Made by a program: the position numbers and the translations under genes
Shown: positions 1-6,386 of the stretch, one piece after another
How positions within the stretch are numbered: position 1 is the stretch's first letter
Layout: every line of letters begins with the position of its first letter
Notes under the pieces: model-generated
The model's input: the letters and a program-made list of their open reading frames with translations, nothing else
Databases searched by the model: none
Told to the model about the DNA's origin: nothing
Assembly: GCA_023426505.1 (NCBI GenBank)
Contig: JAFAAP010000033.1
Location: 1-9,582, forward strand
Direction of reading: 5' to 3'
DNA from: Pseudomonadota bacterium
GTDB lineage: Bacteria; Pseudomonadota; Alphaproteobacteria; Rhizobiales; Beijerinckiaceae
DNA length: 9,582 nucleotides

Positions 1-8
1 CGAGGACC

Positions 9-31
9 GGCCACGAAACCGCACCGTGGCC
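9..31. terminator. Inverted repeat near the window edge, possible terminator of an upstream gene
   Basis: A perfect 7-bp stem is seen: GGCCACG at 9-15 and CGTGGCC at 25-31, with a 9-base loop. There is no T tract after it. It could terminate a gene lying before the window, but no coding sequence is visible to support this, so the role is inferred. Confidence 0.25.
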
Positions 32-108
32 AGCGGCGGTGTGGGCGGATCAGCGCCAACACCGCTCACGCTCACCCATAGGCAAACCTTGCCCGAGGAA
101 TTGACCCG

Positions 109-674
109 ATGCCGACGCCGGATGCTATTCGCGATGCGGCAGATCCAACCCCGGGCCCCTGGTGGAAGCTGGGCGGCGATGGGCTGCAGCATGACGGGAT
201 TACGTCCGGCGCCTCCTCATCACCCTGGCGGTGCTTGGCCTTGCCTATTTTACCTAGCTTGTCTCGGGTGTCCTACTGCTTGCGTTTGCCTCCGTCCTGC
301 TGGCGGTGCTGCTGCGAGGGTTTGCTGATCTGATCGCAGGGTACACGGCGATCCCGCAGCACTGGACTCTCACCACGGCCATCATTGTGGTTGCGCTGTT
401 CCTGGCCGGCATTCTTGCCCTGTTCGGAGCCCAGATCGGAGGGCAGATCTCGCAGCTGTCCGGGTCCCTCCCGTCGGCCCTGGATGCGGTGGGGAGTCGG
501 GTCGGCATCAGCAATGCCAGCGGGAGGCTGCGAGATGCCCTTGCCGCGGGCTCGAGGTCCAGAGTCCTGTCCCGGGCTGTGGGCTTGGGCTACACTGTGC
601 TCGGCGCATTGGCCGACCTCGTCCTCGTTGCGATTGCGGCCACCTATCTGGCATCGGAGCACCCGGTGCGATGA
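109..674 (+). pseudogene. AI-2E family transporter, decayed N-terminal fragment
   Basis: Two frames join to give the N-terminal half of an AI-2E/PerM/TqsA-type membrane transporter. The ATG at 109 has a GAGG Shine-Dalgarno core before it and opens a frame starting MPTPDAIRDAADPTPGPWW, which holds to about 195. Homology then continues in another frame from about 204 (VRRLLITLAVLGLAYFT). That frame has an in-frame TAG at 255-257, then runs on as LVSGVLLLAFASVLLAVLLR and includes the family-like stretches FGAQIGGQISQLSGSLP and VLGALADLVLVAIAATYLAS. It ends at a TGA (672-674) just where family members normally enter the second half. Intact members have about 350-400 residues and only about 190 remain here. 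Removing 8 bases at 196-203 would restore the frame, so a small insertion is one explanation. The lesions (frame change, nonsense codon, lost C-terminus) argue for a dead gene. The family call rests on recognition of the hydrophobic pattern and is moderately sure. Confidence 0.72.
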
Positions 675-762
675 GGCCTTTTCCTGGCCGACATCGGACG
701 GCGGGAACGTTGACGCCGCAAGGGCATTTGTCTAGCCGTCGACGACCAGCCCACGAAAGGCC

Positions 763-1014
763 ATGCCACTCTTCTACTTCCATGTCCGGTGCCGCGGCGA
801 GACCCTGAGCCACGACGAGTTGGGCCTCGAATTTCCTGACGTGCTGACGGCTCACAACAAGGCCCTGAGCGCGGCCCGGGACCTGGATGGCGTATTCGTC
901 ACCTGGAGCCGGAACCCGCACGATTGCACCATTGAGGTCGAGGACGCCGCAGGCGAGCTTGTCTTCAGCATCTCGTTTGGCGCGATCTTCAATGGAAACG
1001 CCAGGCCCGTGTGA
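763..1014 (+). CDS. DUF6894 family small protein
   Basis: This 83-residue protein begins MPLFYFHVRCRGETLSHDELG and matches the pattern of the short DUF6894 proteins common in Rhizobiales: an aromatic-rich first strand, an acidic 'D-E-x-G-x-E-x-P-D' turn (here DELGLEFPD), a central helix (about residues 28-41) and two C-terminal strands. No function is known for the family, and no signal peptide or membrane segment is visible. A purine-rich GAAAGG at 755-760 sits only two bases before the ATG, which is close for a ribosome site, but the start fits the family N-terminus. The gene stands alone on the plus strand, after the transporter fragment and converging on the DUF421 gene. The family call comes from pattern recognition. 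The gene itself is very likely real. Confidence 0.8.
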   Translation: MPLFYFHVRCRGETLSHDELGLEFPDVLTAHNKALSAARDLDGVFVTWSRNPHDCTIEVEDAAGELVFSISFGAIFNGNARPV

Positions 1015-1174
1015 CGGACGGGTGAGGAGGCTGCCCGCGCATGCGCGACGGAGGCCCGGTGGCGGAGATGCCCGGTCCCGTCGGGTGAGGAGTACGACGA
1101 TCATCGGCCCCGATAACTTCCACCTCCCATGCGGCATAGCCGGGTCACAGGGACCAGTGCGAACTCAAGCCGCA
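1015..1174. other. Convergent intergenic stretch with a short direct repeat and a palindrome
   Basis: This gap lies between the 3' ends of the DUF6894 and DUF421 genes. It holds two copies of CGGGTGAGGAG, at 1019-1029 and 1082-1092, and a perfect 12-bp palindrome CGCGCATGCGCG at 1036-1047. No T tract follows the palindrome, so it is not a classical terminator. I see no gene here. Confidence 0.4.
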
Positions 1175-1657
1175 TCAACCCTCCTTCAGCACGACGATCT
1201 TGCCGCTGGGCTCGAGCACGACGAGCCGTGCGCCCGAGGCATCCTCCAAACCGGCGCTGCGCAGGGCCTCGCGCAGGTCGGCCTCGCTCACCGCATGACG
1301 GGTGAGGGCCTGCTCATCCAGATGGCCGCGCTCGCCGAGCCTGATGGAGCGTCCCTCGAGAAGCCGCGACAGGCGCGAGGACCGGGCAGCGGCGTGTGCC
1401 AGAACCCAGTGGAGCCCCATGAGCAGGGTCGTGGCCGCAAGGGTGCCCCACAGCGCAGCGCTGCCGGTGAGCGCCCGGCTCAGGTTCGAGCCGACTATGA
1501 TCGACACGATGATGTCGAGGGCCGCCCACTTGCCGAACACCCGCCGCCCGGCGATCCGGACGAGGGCGAGGCCATAGACGAAGATCAGCGCTGCCCGGGC
1601 GCATTCCTGGAGCCAGCTCACCTGACCCGTGGCGCCGAAGAGGTTATCGAGCATCAT
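1175..1657 (-). CDS. DUF421 (YetF/YcaP-like) membrane protein
   Basis: This 160-residue protein has three N-terminal hydrophobic segments at about residues 20-37, 45-62 and 68-87, then a charged cytoplasmic domain of about 70 residues. The family pattern is visible: 'VRIAGRR' (33-39) after the first helix, 'LDIIVSIIVGSNLSRAL' (48-63) and a C-terminal small alpha/beta domain ending in 'GKIVVLKEG'. DUF421 proteins are inner-membrane proteins of unknown biochemical role, often found beside stress genes. The length is at the short end of the family. Two ATG codons stand in tandem (1657 and 1654). A GGTGGA lies six bases before the first, so 1657 was chosen. The gene follows the ZIP-like gene on the same strand after a 139-base gap, so it may be the last gene of an hsp20-led transcript, although the gap could hold its own promoter. 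Confidence 0.85.
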   Translation of the reverse strand: MMLDNLFGATGQVSWLQECARAALIFVYGLALVRIAGRRVFGKWAALDIIVSIIVGSNLSRALTGSAALWGTLAATTLLMGLHWVLAHAAARSSRLSRLLEGRSIRLGERGHLDEQALTRHAVSEADLREALRSAGLEDASGARLVVLEPSGKIVVLKEG

Positions 1658-1796
1658 GGGCGGTCCACCGTGCCGTTACGAATGGCGAGGCCTCGGCTCG
1701 GCATCGCCGGGACGGGGCGGCTGGGATCCGGTCGGCGGGGCATGTCGGGCATCGGGGTCTCCGCGGAAGTGCCGTTCAGGACTGGCCAGCGATCGG

Positions 1797-2564
1797 TCAG
1801 AGGGTGAGCAGGAGGGCGGCATAGCCGGCCATGCCGGCCGCAAACGCCCAGAAGCGGCTCTGGCGCTCGCTGGGCACCTCCTCCTTGAGCACATTCAGGA
1901 TCACGCCTCCGGCTAGGAAGGCCGTGAGAACGGCAATCGCCGCCTCCGAGATTTCCGTGACGTACCCGATGCCCAGTCCCAGCAGGACCGCCGCCGCGAG
2001 CACCCATCGGCCGACGTGGCGGTAGGGCGCCTTGTGGTCCTCGTTGAGCCCGTAGTCGGTCACCACGAAGTGCAGCGCCATCGCCACGGTGAAGAACACC
2101 AGGGCGGGGAGGGTCATGACCTCGCGGTGCAGTAGCAGGTAGCCGATGAGGCCGTTGTAGATCGCAAACGATCCCATATGGATCCAGAACACCTCGCGGC
2201 TCGTGCTGGCCTGCGCCGCCTCGCCGTCGCGGCCCGACTGCACCTTCTTGCCCTCCCGCCGGGAGCGCGATGTCTTCGCCAGGCGATCGAGGCCGTAAAA
2301 GGCCGCCAGGCCTGCGAGGGCAATCAGGTAGACGTGCCGCTCCGCGAAGGTTTCGCCCGATGCGACCGCACGGCTCACCTGCTCCTGGCCCGCCGCGAGT
2401 TCGGGCAGGAGATGGATGAAGACATAGGCGACGGAGACGCCGCCGGCGATCGAGAGCCAGATGCTGCGCGGGGTGCCTTCGAGGAAATGCAGCGACGGCG
2501 CGATCACATGAACGACGGCCAGGAGGACCGCAGCCGCGAAAGCCACGAGGGCGATGGAGTTCAT
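1797..2564 (-). CDS. Eight-helix ZIP-like membrane protein (putative metal permease)
   Basis: The protein has 255 residues and about eight hydrophobic segments, near residues 3-22, 33-56, 77-93, 127-146, 152-172, 185-202, 207-225 and 237-255. 'GGVSVAYVFIHLLPEL' (41-56) resembles the metal-binding helix of ZIP transporters, and 'GGVILNVLKEEVPSE' (219-233) resembles a later ZIP helix ending in an acidic turn. The usual ZIP HExxH-like helix pair is not complete. His and acidic residues cluster instead at 'HFVVTDYGLNEDH' (165-177). A basic, polar cytoplasmic loop spans about 96-124. The start is set by AAGGAG ten bases before the ATG at 2564. The open frame extends much further upstream, but only as an overlap with hsp20. 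It lies 80 bases after hsp20 on the same strand, so co-transcription is likely. A role in divalent metal movement is inferred from weak similarity only. Confidence 0.75.
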   Translation of the reverse strand: MNSIALVAFAAAVLLAVVHVIAPSLHFLEGTPRSIWLSIAGGVSVAYVFIHLLPELAAGQEQVSRAVASGETFAERHVYLIALAGLAAFYGLDRLAKTSRSRREGKKVQSGRDGEAAQASTSREVFWIHMGSFAIYNGLIGYLLLHREVMTLPALVFFTVAMALHFVVTDYGLNEDHKAPYRHVGRWVLAAAVLLGLGIGYVTEISEAAIAVLTAFLAGGVILNVLKEEVPSERQSRFWAFAAGMAGYAALLLTL

Positions 2565-2644
2565 GTGGGAAATGCTCCTTTCCGGGGTTCGGGCCAACCG
2601 GTGCGACAGGGTACCCGCCCCCGATGCCAGCGCTGCCGCTTGTC

Positions 2645-3253
2645 TCAGGTGCTGGCGCCCCTCGGCGTTCTGCCTTTCCGGCCGCCTTCGCCTCCCATGC
2701 CGCCGGAGGTGCCCTGTCCCTCTTGCGAACCTTGGGCGTTCTGGCCGCCGGATCCGCGCCCCTGCACCTGGATGCGCCGTGAGCGCTGCTGCTGTCCGGA
2801 CTTCGGCACGGTGACCGTGAGCACCCCGTTCTCGAAGCTCGCATGCACCTGATCCGGGTTCAACGCATAGGGCAGCCGCAGCGAGCGCTGGAACGTGCCG
2901 TACGAGCGCTCCATGAAACGGAAGTTCTCCTTCTCGTCCTTGCGCTCGAACCTCTTCTCGCCCCGGATGGTGAGCACGTCGTCGTCGAGACTCACCTCGA
3001 TGCCCTGCTCGGTGACGCCAGGCAGTTCCGCCGTGATGCGGCTCTCGTTCTCCGTCTCCGATACGTCCATGTGGGCGTTCACGATGTTGCTGACGCCGCC
3101 CTTGCCCTGGCTGCCCGTCATGGCGGGCAGGGCGGTGCCACGCAGCACGTCCTCGAACAGCCGGTTCATCTCGCGGTGAAGCGAGAGAAAGGGATCGTTC
3201 CCGCCCGTCAGGCCAAGTCCGGAACGGGATGGGGTGAGGGGATTGCGGACCAT
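2645..3253 (-). CDS. Hsp20/alpha-crystallin family small heat-shock protein
   Basis: This is an ATP-independent chaperone that binds unfolding proteins in the cytoplasm and holds them for refolding by other chaperones. It has 202 residues. A short N-terminal arm includes 'DPFLSLHREMNRLFEDVLRG' (20-39), a pattern common in bacterial class A sHsps. The alpha-crystallin domain spans about 58-152, with 'AELPGV' (75-80), 'LTIRGEK' (94-100) and the closing 'ENGVLTVTVPK' (141-151). 'IQV' (161-163) can serve as the I-x-I/V tail motif. A Gly/Gln/Arg-rich tail of about 40 residues follows, which is longer than usual. Two ATGs are close together. The strong AAGGAGG is two bases from the ATG at 3259 and eight from the one at 3253, so 3253 was chosen. 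The longer open frame upstream is not needed. It is probably the first gene of a run with the ZIP-like and DUF421 genes. Confidence 0.96.
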   Translation of the reverse strand: MVRNPLTPSRSGLGLTGGNDPFLSLHREMNRLFEDVLRGTALPAMTGSQGKGGVSNIVNAHMDVSETENESRITAELPGVTEQGIEVSLDDDVLTIRGEKRFERKDEKENFRFMERSYGTFQRSLRLPYALNPDQVHASFENGVLTVTVPKSGQQQRSRRIQVQGRGSGGQNAQGSQEGQGTSGGMGGEGGRKGRTPRGAST

Positions 3254-3522
3254 CGTCATGTCCTCCTTCGCAAGTGCGATCGTCCCGCGCGGGAAAGGAA
3301 AGGGCTGACCCTCGCGCTTCGCGCCGGGCGGCTCGGGCAAATGCCGCCGCGAAGGTGGCGGTTCCGCACGCTTCGGAAACCCACCTGAGCGACATCGCGC
3401 GGCGGCACGCGGCCGGGTCGGGCTTGAGACGAACCGCCGCTGCGGTCGATCAGACGGTCCCATGTTCAACCCGGAGGCCTGCTGCTAGAAGGGTAAGAAC
3501 CTTTCCCAACCTTTCGCACCCC
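3254..3522. other. Divergent intergenic region between hsp20 and parD
   Basis: Both promoters should lie here. A perfect 12-bp palindrome, TCCCGCGCGGGA, is at 3283-3294, in the hsp20 leader or promoter. A close repeat AACCTTTC occurs twice just before parD (3499-3506 and 3509-3516). I could not find a convincing heat-shock sigma factor promoter or a ROSE thermosensor, although either would be expected for an alphaproteobacterial hsp20. No gene is seen. Confidence 0.45.
3262..3268 (-). promoter_or_regulatory. Ribosome binding site that decides the hsp20 start
   Basis: On the minus strand AAGGAGG occupies 3268 to 3262. Its distance is two bases to the ATG at 3259 and eight bases to the ATG at 3253. 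The second spacing is the normal one, so translation most likely begins at 3253. Confidence 0.7.
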
Positions 3523-3726
3523 ATGCCCTCCAAATCCACGATCACCGCGTCTCTGACCCCTGAACTGACAGCCTTCATCGCGGCCAAGGTGAGGACGGGC
3601 CACTATCGCAGCGCCAGCGAGGTCGTGCGGGCGGCTCTCCGCCTGCTGGTGGAACAGGATCGGCGCCAAGGAGGGCAGCCCATCGAGAGTGAGAGGCCTG
3701 CCGCCGGCGGGCACGATGCGCAGTAG
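3523..3726 (+). CDS. ParD-type ribbon-helix-helix antitoxin, without a ParE partner
   Basis: This 67-residue protein has the fold pattern of CC2985/ParD antitoxins: an N-terminal beta strand 'STITASLTPEL' (5-15), a helix 'TAFIAAKVRTGHY' (16-28), and the conserved turn and second helix 'RSASEVVRAALRLLVEQDRR' (29-48). ParD proteins bind DNA through the strand and neutralise a ParE gyrase-type toxin with their C-terminal tail. Here the tail after residue 48 is short and rich in Gly, Pro and Glu, unlike the long helical toxin-binding tail of typical members. No ParE-like gene follows or precedes it. Instead its last 11 bases overlap the predicted start of the HWE kinase gene. The start at 3523 matches the family N-terminus, but no clear Shine-Dalgarno is present. 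It may be a relic of a toxin-antitoxin pair or a stand-alone DNA-binding regulator. Confidence 0.8.
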   Translation: MPSKSTITASLTPELTAFIAAKVRTGHYRSASEVVRAALRLLVEQDRRQGGQPIESERPAAGGHDAQ

Positions 3727-5512
3727 GTCGGCGACATCCGTGCGAGCCTCCACCAATGCTCCCATGAGGCGCCTCTGGCCCTTTTTCCGACAGGCGCCGG
3801 GCCTGATCGCCATCCTCAGCGGACCCGACCACGTCTTCGAGTTCGCCAATCCCGCCTATCTCGACCTCGTCGGTGGGCGCGACGTGATCGGACGGCGGGT
3901 CCGCGACGCCCTTCCCGAGTTGGAGGGGCAAGGTGTCGTGGCACAGCTCGACACGGTCTACGCCACGGGTGAGCCGTTCATCGGTCGCCGGGTGCCGCTC
4001 ACCTTCCGCGCCCATCCCGATGCCCCGCCCGAAACCCGCCACATCGACTTCGTGTACCAGCCGGTGACGGACGATGATGGAGAGGTGACCGGCATCTTCG
4101 CCCAAGGCTTCGACGTGACGGCGCAGGTCGCGGCCGAAACGGCCCTTCGGGAGAGCGAAGCCCACTTTGCCGCCATCTTTGATCAGACCGCTGCCGGGTT
4201 CGGCGAAACCGACCTGTCAGGCCGCATCCTCCGCGTGAATGATCGTTACTGCGAGATCCTGGGCCGACCGCGTGATGAACTCCTGGGCGGCCTGCGCATG
4301 CAGGACATCACCCATCCCGCCGACCTGCCGGAGAACCAGCGCCTGTTCCAGCAGGCGGTCGAGGCGGGCAAGCCATTCGAGATCGAGAAGCGCTACATCC
4401 GGCCAGACGGATCCGAGGTCTGGGTCCAGAACACGGTGGCCCTGATCCTTGACGAGACCGGGCGGCCGCGGACCGTCGTGTCCGTCAGCATCGACGTCAC
4501 GGCCCGACGCGCGGCGGAAGCAGCCTTGCGCCGGAGCGAGGCCCGCCTGCGGGTGGCGCTGGATGCCGGCCGGATGGGCGTATGGTCTACGGATACCCGG
4601 ACCAATTCCGTCACCACGTCTCCCGAGTTCAACCGCCTCTTCGGCTTTCCCGAAGACGTCACCCCATCCCTCGACGAGATCAGGTCGCGCTATGCGCCAG
4701 GCACCCTGGAGCGCCTTCATGCGGCGGCGTATGCCGCGCTCGACCGGGGGGAGCGCCACGCCGAGGAGGAGATTGAGGTGGTCTGGCCCGACGGCTCCCG
4801 CCACTGGCTGCTCCTGCGGTCCGAGATGGAAATCGCGGCTGCACCTGACGGCGTGGCTCACGTCAAGGCTGCGGGGGTGGCGTTCGAGATCACCGAGCGC
4901 AAGCTCTGGGAGGAGCGCCAGCGCCTGCTCATCAACGAGCTGAACCATCGTGTGAAGAACACGCTCGCAACGGTCCAGTCGATCGCGGTCCAGAGCTTCC
5001 GCGAGATGGGCGCAGCAGTCGGCCCGAGCTTCACCGCCTTCCAGAGCCGGCTGTTTGCCTTGGCGCGGGCGCATGGGCTGCTCACCCGGGACACGTGGGA
5101 GGGGGCCGAGCTGCGGGAGCTCATCGGTGAGGTGATCGAACCTTACAGCCGCGAGACCAGCGGCCGCTGCCGGATCGAGGGGCCACGGGTCTATCTCACC
5201 CCGGGTACGGCATTGGCGTTGTCGATGGCCGTTCATGAGCTTGCGACGAACGCGGCGAAGTACGGAGCGCTGTCGGTGCCGACGGGGCATGTCTCGGTTT
5301 CCTGGACGGTCACGCGCGGCGAGCCGCAATACCTTCGCCTGTGCTGGCGGGAGCAAGGTGGGCCTCCCGTCGCGCCACCGACGCGAAAGGGGTTCGGTAC
5401 CCGGCTGATCGAGCGCAGCCTGGCCCAAGAGCTCTCGGGCGAGGTCGATCTCGTCTATGAACCCGCCGGGGTGGTCTGCACAATCAAGGCCCCCTTGCGG
5501 AACAAGCCCTGA
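3716..5512 (+). CDS. PAS-PAS-PAS HWE-family sensor histidine kinase
   Basis: The protein has 598 residues from the chosen ATG. Three PAS domains lie at about 20-135 (PAS_4 type, 'FFRQAPGLIAIL'), 143-265 and 272-395. The second and third are joined by helical linkers such as 'RRAAEAALRRSEARL'. The kinase core follows. The phospho-accepting His is H411 in 'NELNHRVKNTLATVQSIA'. The N box is 'HELATNAAKYGALS' (507-520), with the family His H507 and N512. The WxE signature is 'WRE' (544-546), and 'GFGTRLIERSL' (559-569) is the glycine-rich ATP lid. No membrane segment or signal peptide is seen, so it should sense light, redox or a ligand in the cytoplasm. No response regulator is adjacent. The start is uncertain: GTG 3689, ATG 3716 and ATG 3764 are all in frame. 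3716 was chosen because it overlaps the parD stop closely, but its ribosome site is weak. Confidence 0.93.
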   Translation: MRSRSATSVRASTNAPMRRLWPFFRQAPGLIAILSGPDHVFEFANPAYLDLVGGRDVIGRRVRDALPELEGQGVVAQLDTVYATGEPFIGRRVPLTFRAHPDAPPETRHIDFVYQPVTDDDGEVTGIFAQGFDVTAQVAAETALRESEAHFAAIFDQTAAGFGETDLSGRILRVNDRYCEILGRPRDELLGGLRMQDITHPADLPENQRLFQQAVEAGKPFEIEKRYIRPDGSEVWVQNTVALILDETGRPRTVVSVSIDVTARRAAEAALRRSEARLRVALDAGRMGVWSTDTRTNSVTTSPEFNRLFGFPEDVTPSLDEIRSRYAPGTLERLHAAAYAALDRGERHAEEEIEVVWPDGSRHWLLLRSEMEIAAAPDGVAHVKAAGVAFEITERKLWEERQRLLINELNHRVKNTLATVQSIAVQSFREMGAAVGPSFTAFQSRLFALARAHGLLTRDTWEGAELRELIGEVIEPYSRETSGRCRIEGPRVYLTPGTALALSMAVHELATNAAKYGALSVPTGHVSVSWTVTRGEPQYLRLCWREQGGPPVAPPTRKGFGTRLIERSLAQELSGEVDLVYEPAGVVCTIKAPLRNKP

Positions 5513-5863
5513 AGGGAAGGACCCCGGAGGTCGGCACCGACGGCAGCGCCGTCTTTGGGAGGGGTCCGATCCTTCGGGCTCGTGGACGCCTCAGCCGACC
5601 CCGCGGCGGCCGATGCCCGTGTCGCGAAGCGTGTGGGCTGAATCCCTCCTGCACGAAAGGCGAGGAAGCCGAGCGGGTCTTGTGGCGCACCCCACCAGGC
5701 ACCCATGGCGCTGTCGGTCACCTCATGCCTATTCATCAGATGACCCGCCGCAGACTTCTCGGGGTTGCTTATCATTCGTTCCGTGAACGGTGTGGAGATG
5801 TCCTCCTGCGCGACATCGGCCTGGATCCGGAGTAGGATACCTGGGAGATCGAGGAGGTGCGCC
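5513..5863. other. Gene-free stretch of about 350 bases
   Basis: This region between the kinase and the GFA gene has no open frame that resembles a protein on either strand. The frames that exist have low-complexity or nonsensical translations. The left end holds nested hairpins after the kinase stop. The right end holds a good ribosome site (GAGGAGG, 5851-5857) for the GFA gene. The middle (about 5600-5760) shows nothing I can name, and no tRNA-like fold was evident. Confidence 0.5.
5519..5567 (+). terminator. Nested hairpins after the kinase gene, likely terminator
   Basis: GGACCCC (5519-5525) pairs perfectly with GGGGTCC (5561-5567). Inside it, GACGGC (5539-5544) pairs with GCCGTC (5548-5553) around a 3-base loop, followed directly by TTT. 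It starts seven bases after the kinase stop codon. The T tract is short, so termination is inferred. A stabilising 3' structure is the alternative. Confidence 0.45.
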
Positions 5864-6328
5864 ATGAAGATCGACGGGCGCTGCCACTGCGGCTTCATCA
5901 CCTACGAGGCGGAGATCGACCCTGAGACGGCGATGATCTGCCACTGCACCGATTGCCAGACGCTCACGGGATCCGCCTTCCGCACCTTCGTCCTGTCGCA
6001 CGAGGACGGGTTCGCCCTGCGCTCGGGCGAACTCAAGACCTACGTGAAGACCAGCGACAGCGGCGCGAAGCGCCTGCAAACCTTCTGCCCTGAATGCGGG
6101 TCGCCGATCTACTCCACCTCGGCGGGCGATGGCCCGAAGGTCTACAGCATCCGTGTCGGCACGAGCCGCCAGCGCGACGACCTCGTGCCGCGCGGGCAGA
6201 TCTGGTGCCGCTCGGCCCAGGCCTGGGTCGGCGGCATCGGAAGCCTTCCGGGAACCGAGACGCAGGCCGGGTTTCCGCCGGCGAGGGCATCACGCGGCGA
6301 TCGCGTCGAGGATGGGCGGCAGGTCTGA
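5864..6328 (+). CDS. GFA/CENP-V family zinc-binding protein
   Basis: This 154-residue protein belongs to the glutathione-dependent formaldehyde-activating enzyme/CENP-V family, whose members use a Cys-based zinc fold. Only a few have proven glutathione or formaldehyde activity, so no reaction is assigned. The expected cysteines are all present: C7 and C9 in 'GRCHCGFITYEA', C26, C28 and C31 in 'CHCTDCQTLTGSAFR', and C75 and C78 in 'FCPECGSPIYS'. The N-terminal Lys-Ile-Asp-Gly start is typical. GAGGAGG lies six bases before the ATG at 5864 and fixes the start, so the longer open frame upstream is not used. The C-terminus after about residue 128 ('SLPGTETQAGFPPARASRGD...') is Arg/Gly-rich and looks less like family members, so a late frame change or a variable tail is possible. 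The STAS-like gene begins 58 bases downstream on the same strand. Confidence 0.9.
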   Translation: MKIDGRCHCGFITYEAEIDPETAMICHCTDCQTLTGSAFRTFVLSHEDGFALRSGELKTYVKTSDSGAKRLQTFCPECGSPIYSTSAGDGPKVYSIRVGTSRQRDDLVPRGQIWCRSAQAWVGGIGSLPGTETQAGFPPARASRGDRVEDGRQV

Positions 6329-6386
6329 TAATCCGCGCGGAAGCGCTCGGGCGTGACTTGGTCCGACCCTTTTACGGGAGGTTGCC

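Noticed and set aside
704..708. GGAAC as part of an EcfG general stress promoter before the DUF6894 gene
   Set aside because: No CGTT-like -10 element is found 16-17 bases downstream. The same was true for a minus-strand GGAAC upstream of hsp20 near 3361-3365.
508..1137. 209-residue minus-strand open frame across the transporter fragment and DUF6894 gene
   Set aside because: No domain is recognisable and it runs antisense to a family-like protein. It has no convincing ribosome site.
1654..2844. 396-residue minus-strand open frame
   Set aside because: It is another frame over the ZIP-like gene and hsp20, with a low-complexity Arg/Pro/Gly translation. The overlapping frames encode recognisable proteins.
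3254..3320. ROSE-type RNA thermosensor before hsp20
   Set aside because: The UYGCU-like stretch that pairs with the ribosome site is not visible. Only an unrelated palindrome is present.
2565..3395. Long N-terminal extension of the ZIP-like minus-strand frame
   Set aside because: It overlaps hsp20 in another frame and translates to Arg/His/Gly-rich sequence. The strong ribosome site before 2564 and the hydrophobic start MNSIALVAFAA fix the real start.
3274..3522. N-terminal extension of the ParD frame
   Set aside because: Residues before MPSKSTITASL are Ala/Arg-rich without family similarity. ParD proteins begin at this Met.
4217..5428. 403-residue open frame antisense to the kinase
   Set aside because: A high-GC antisense frame with no recognisable domain, while the plus strand carries an intact PAS-HWE kinase.
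5455..5901. 148-residue minus-strand frame in the spacer before the GFA gene
   Set aside because: It overlaps the kinase end and the GFA start, and its translation shows no family pattern.
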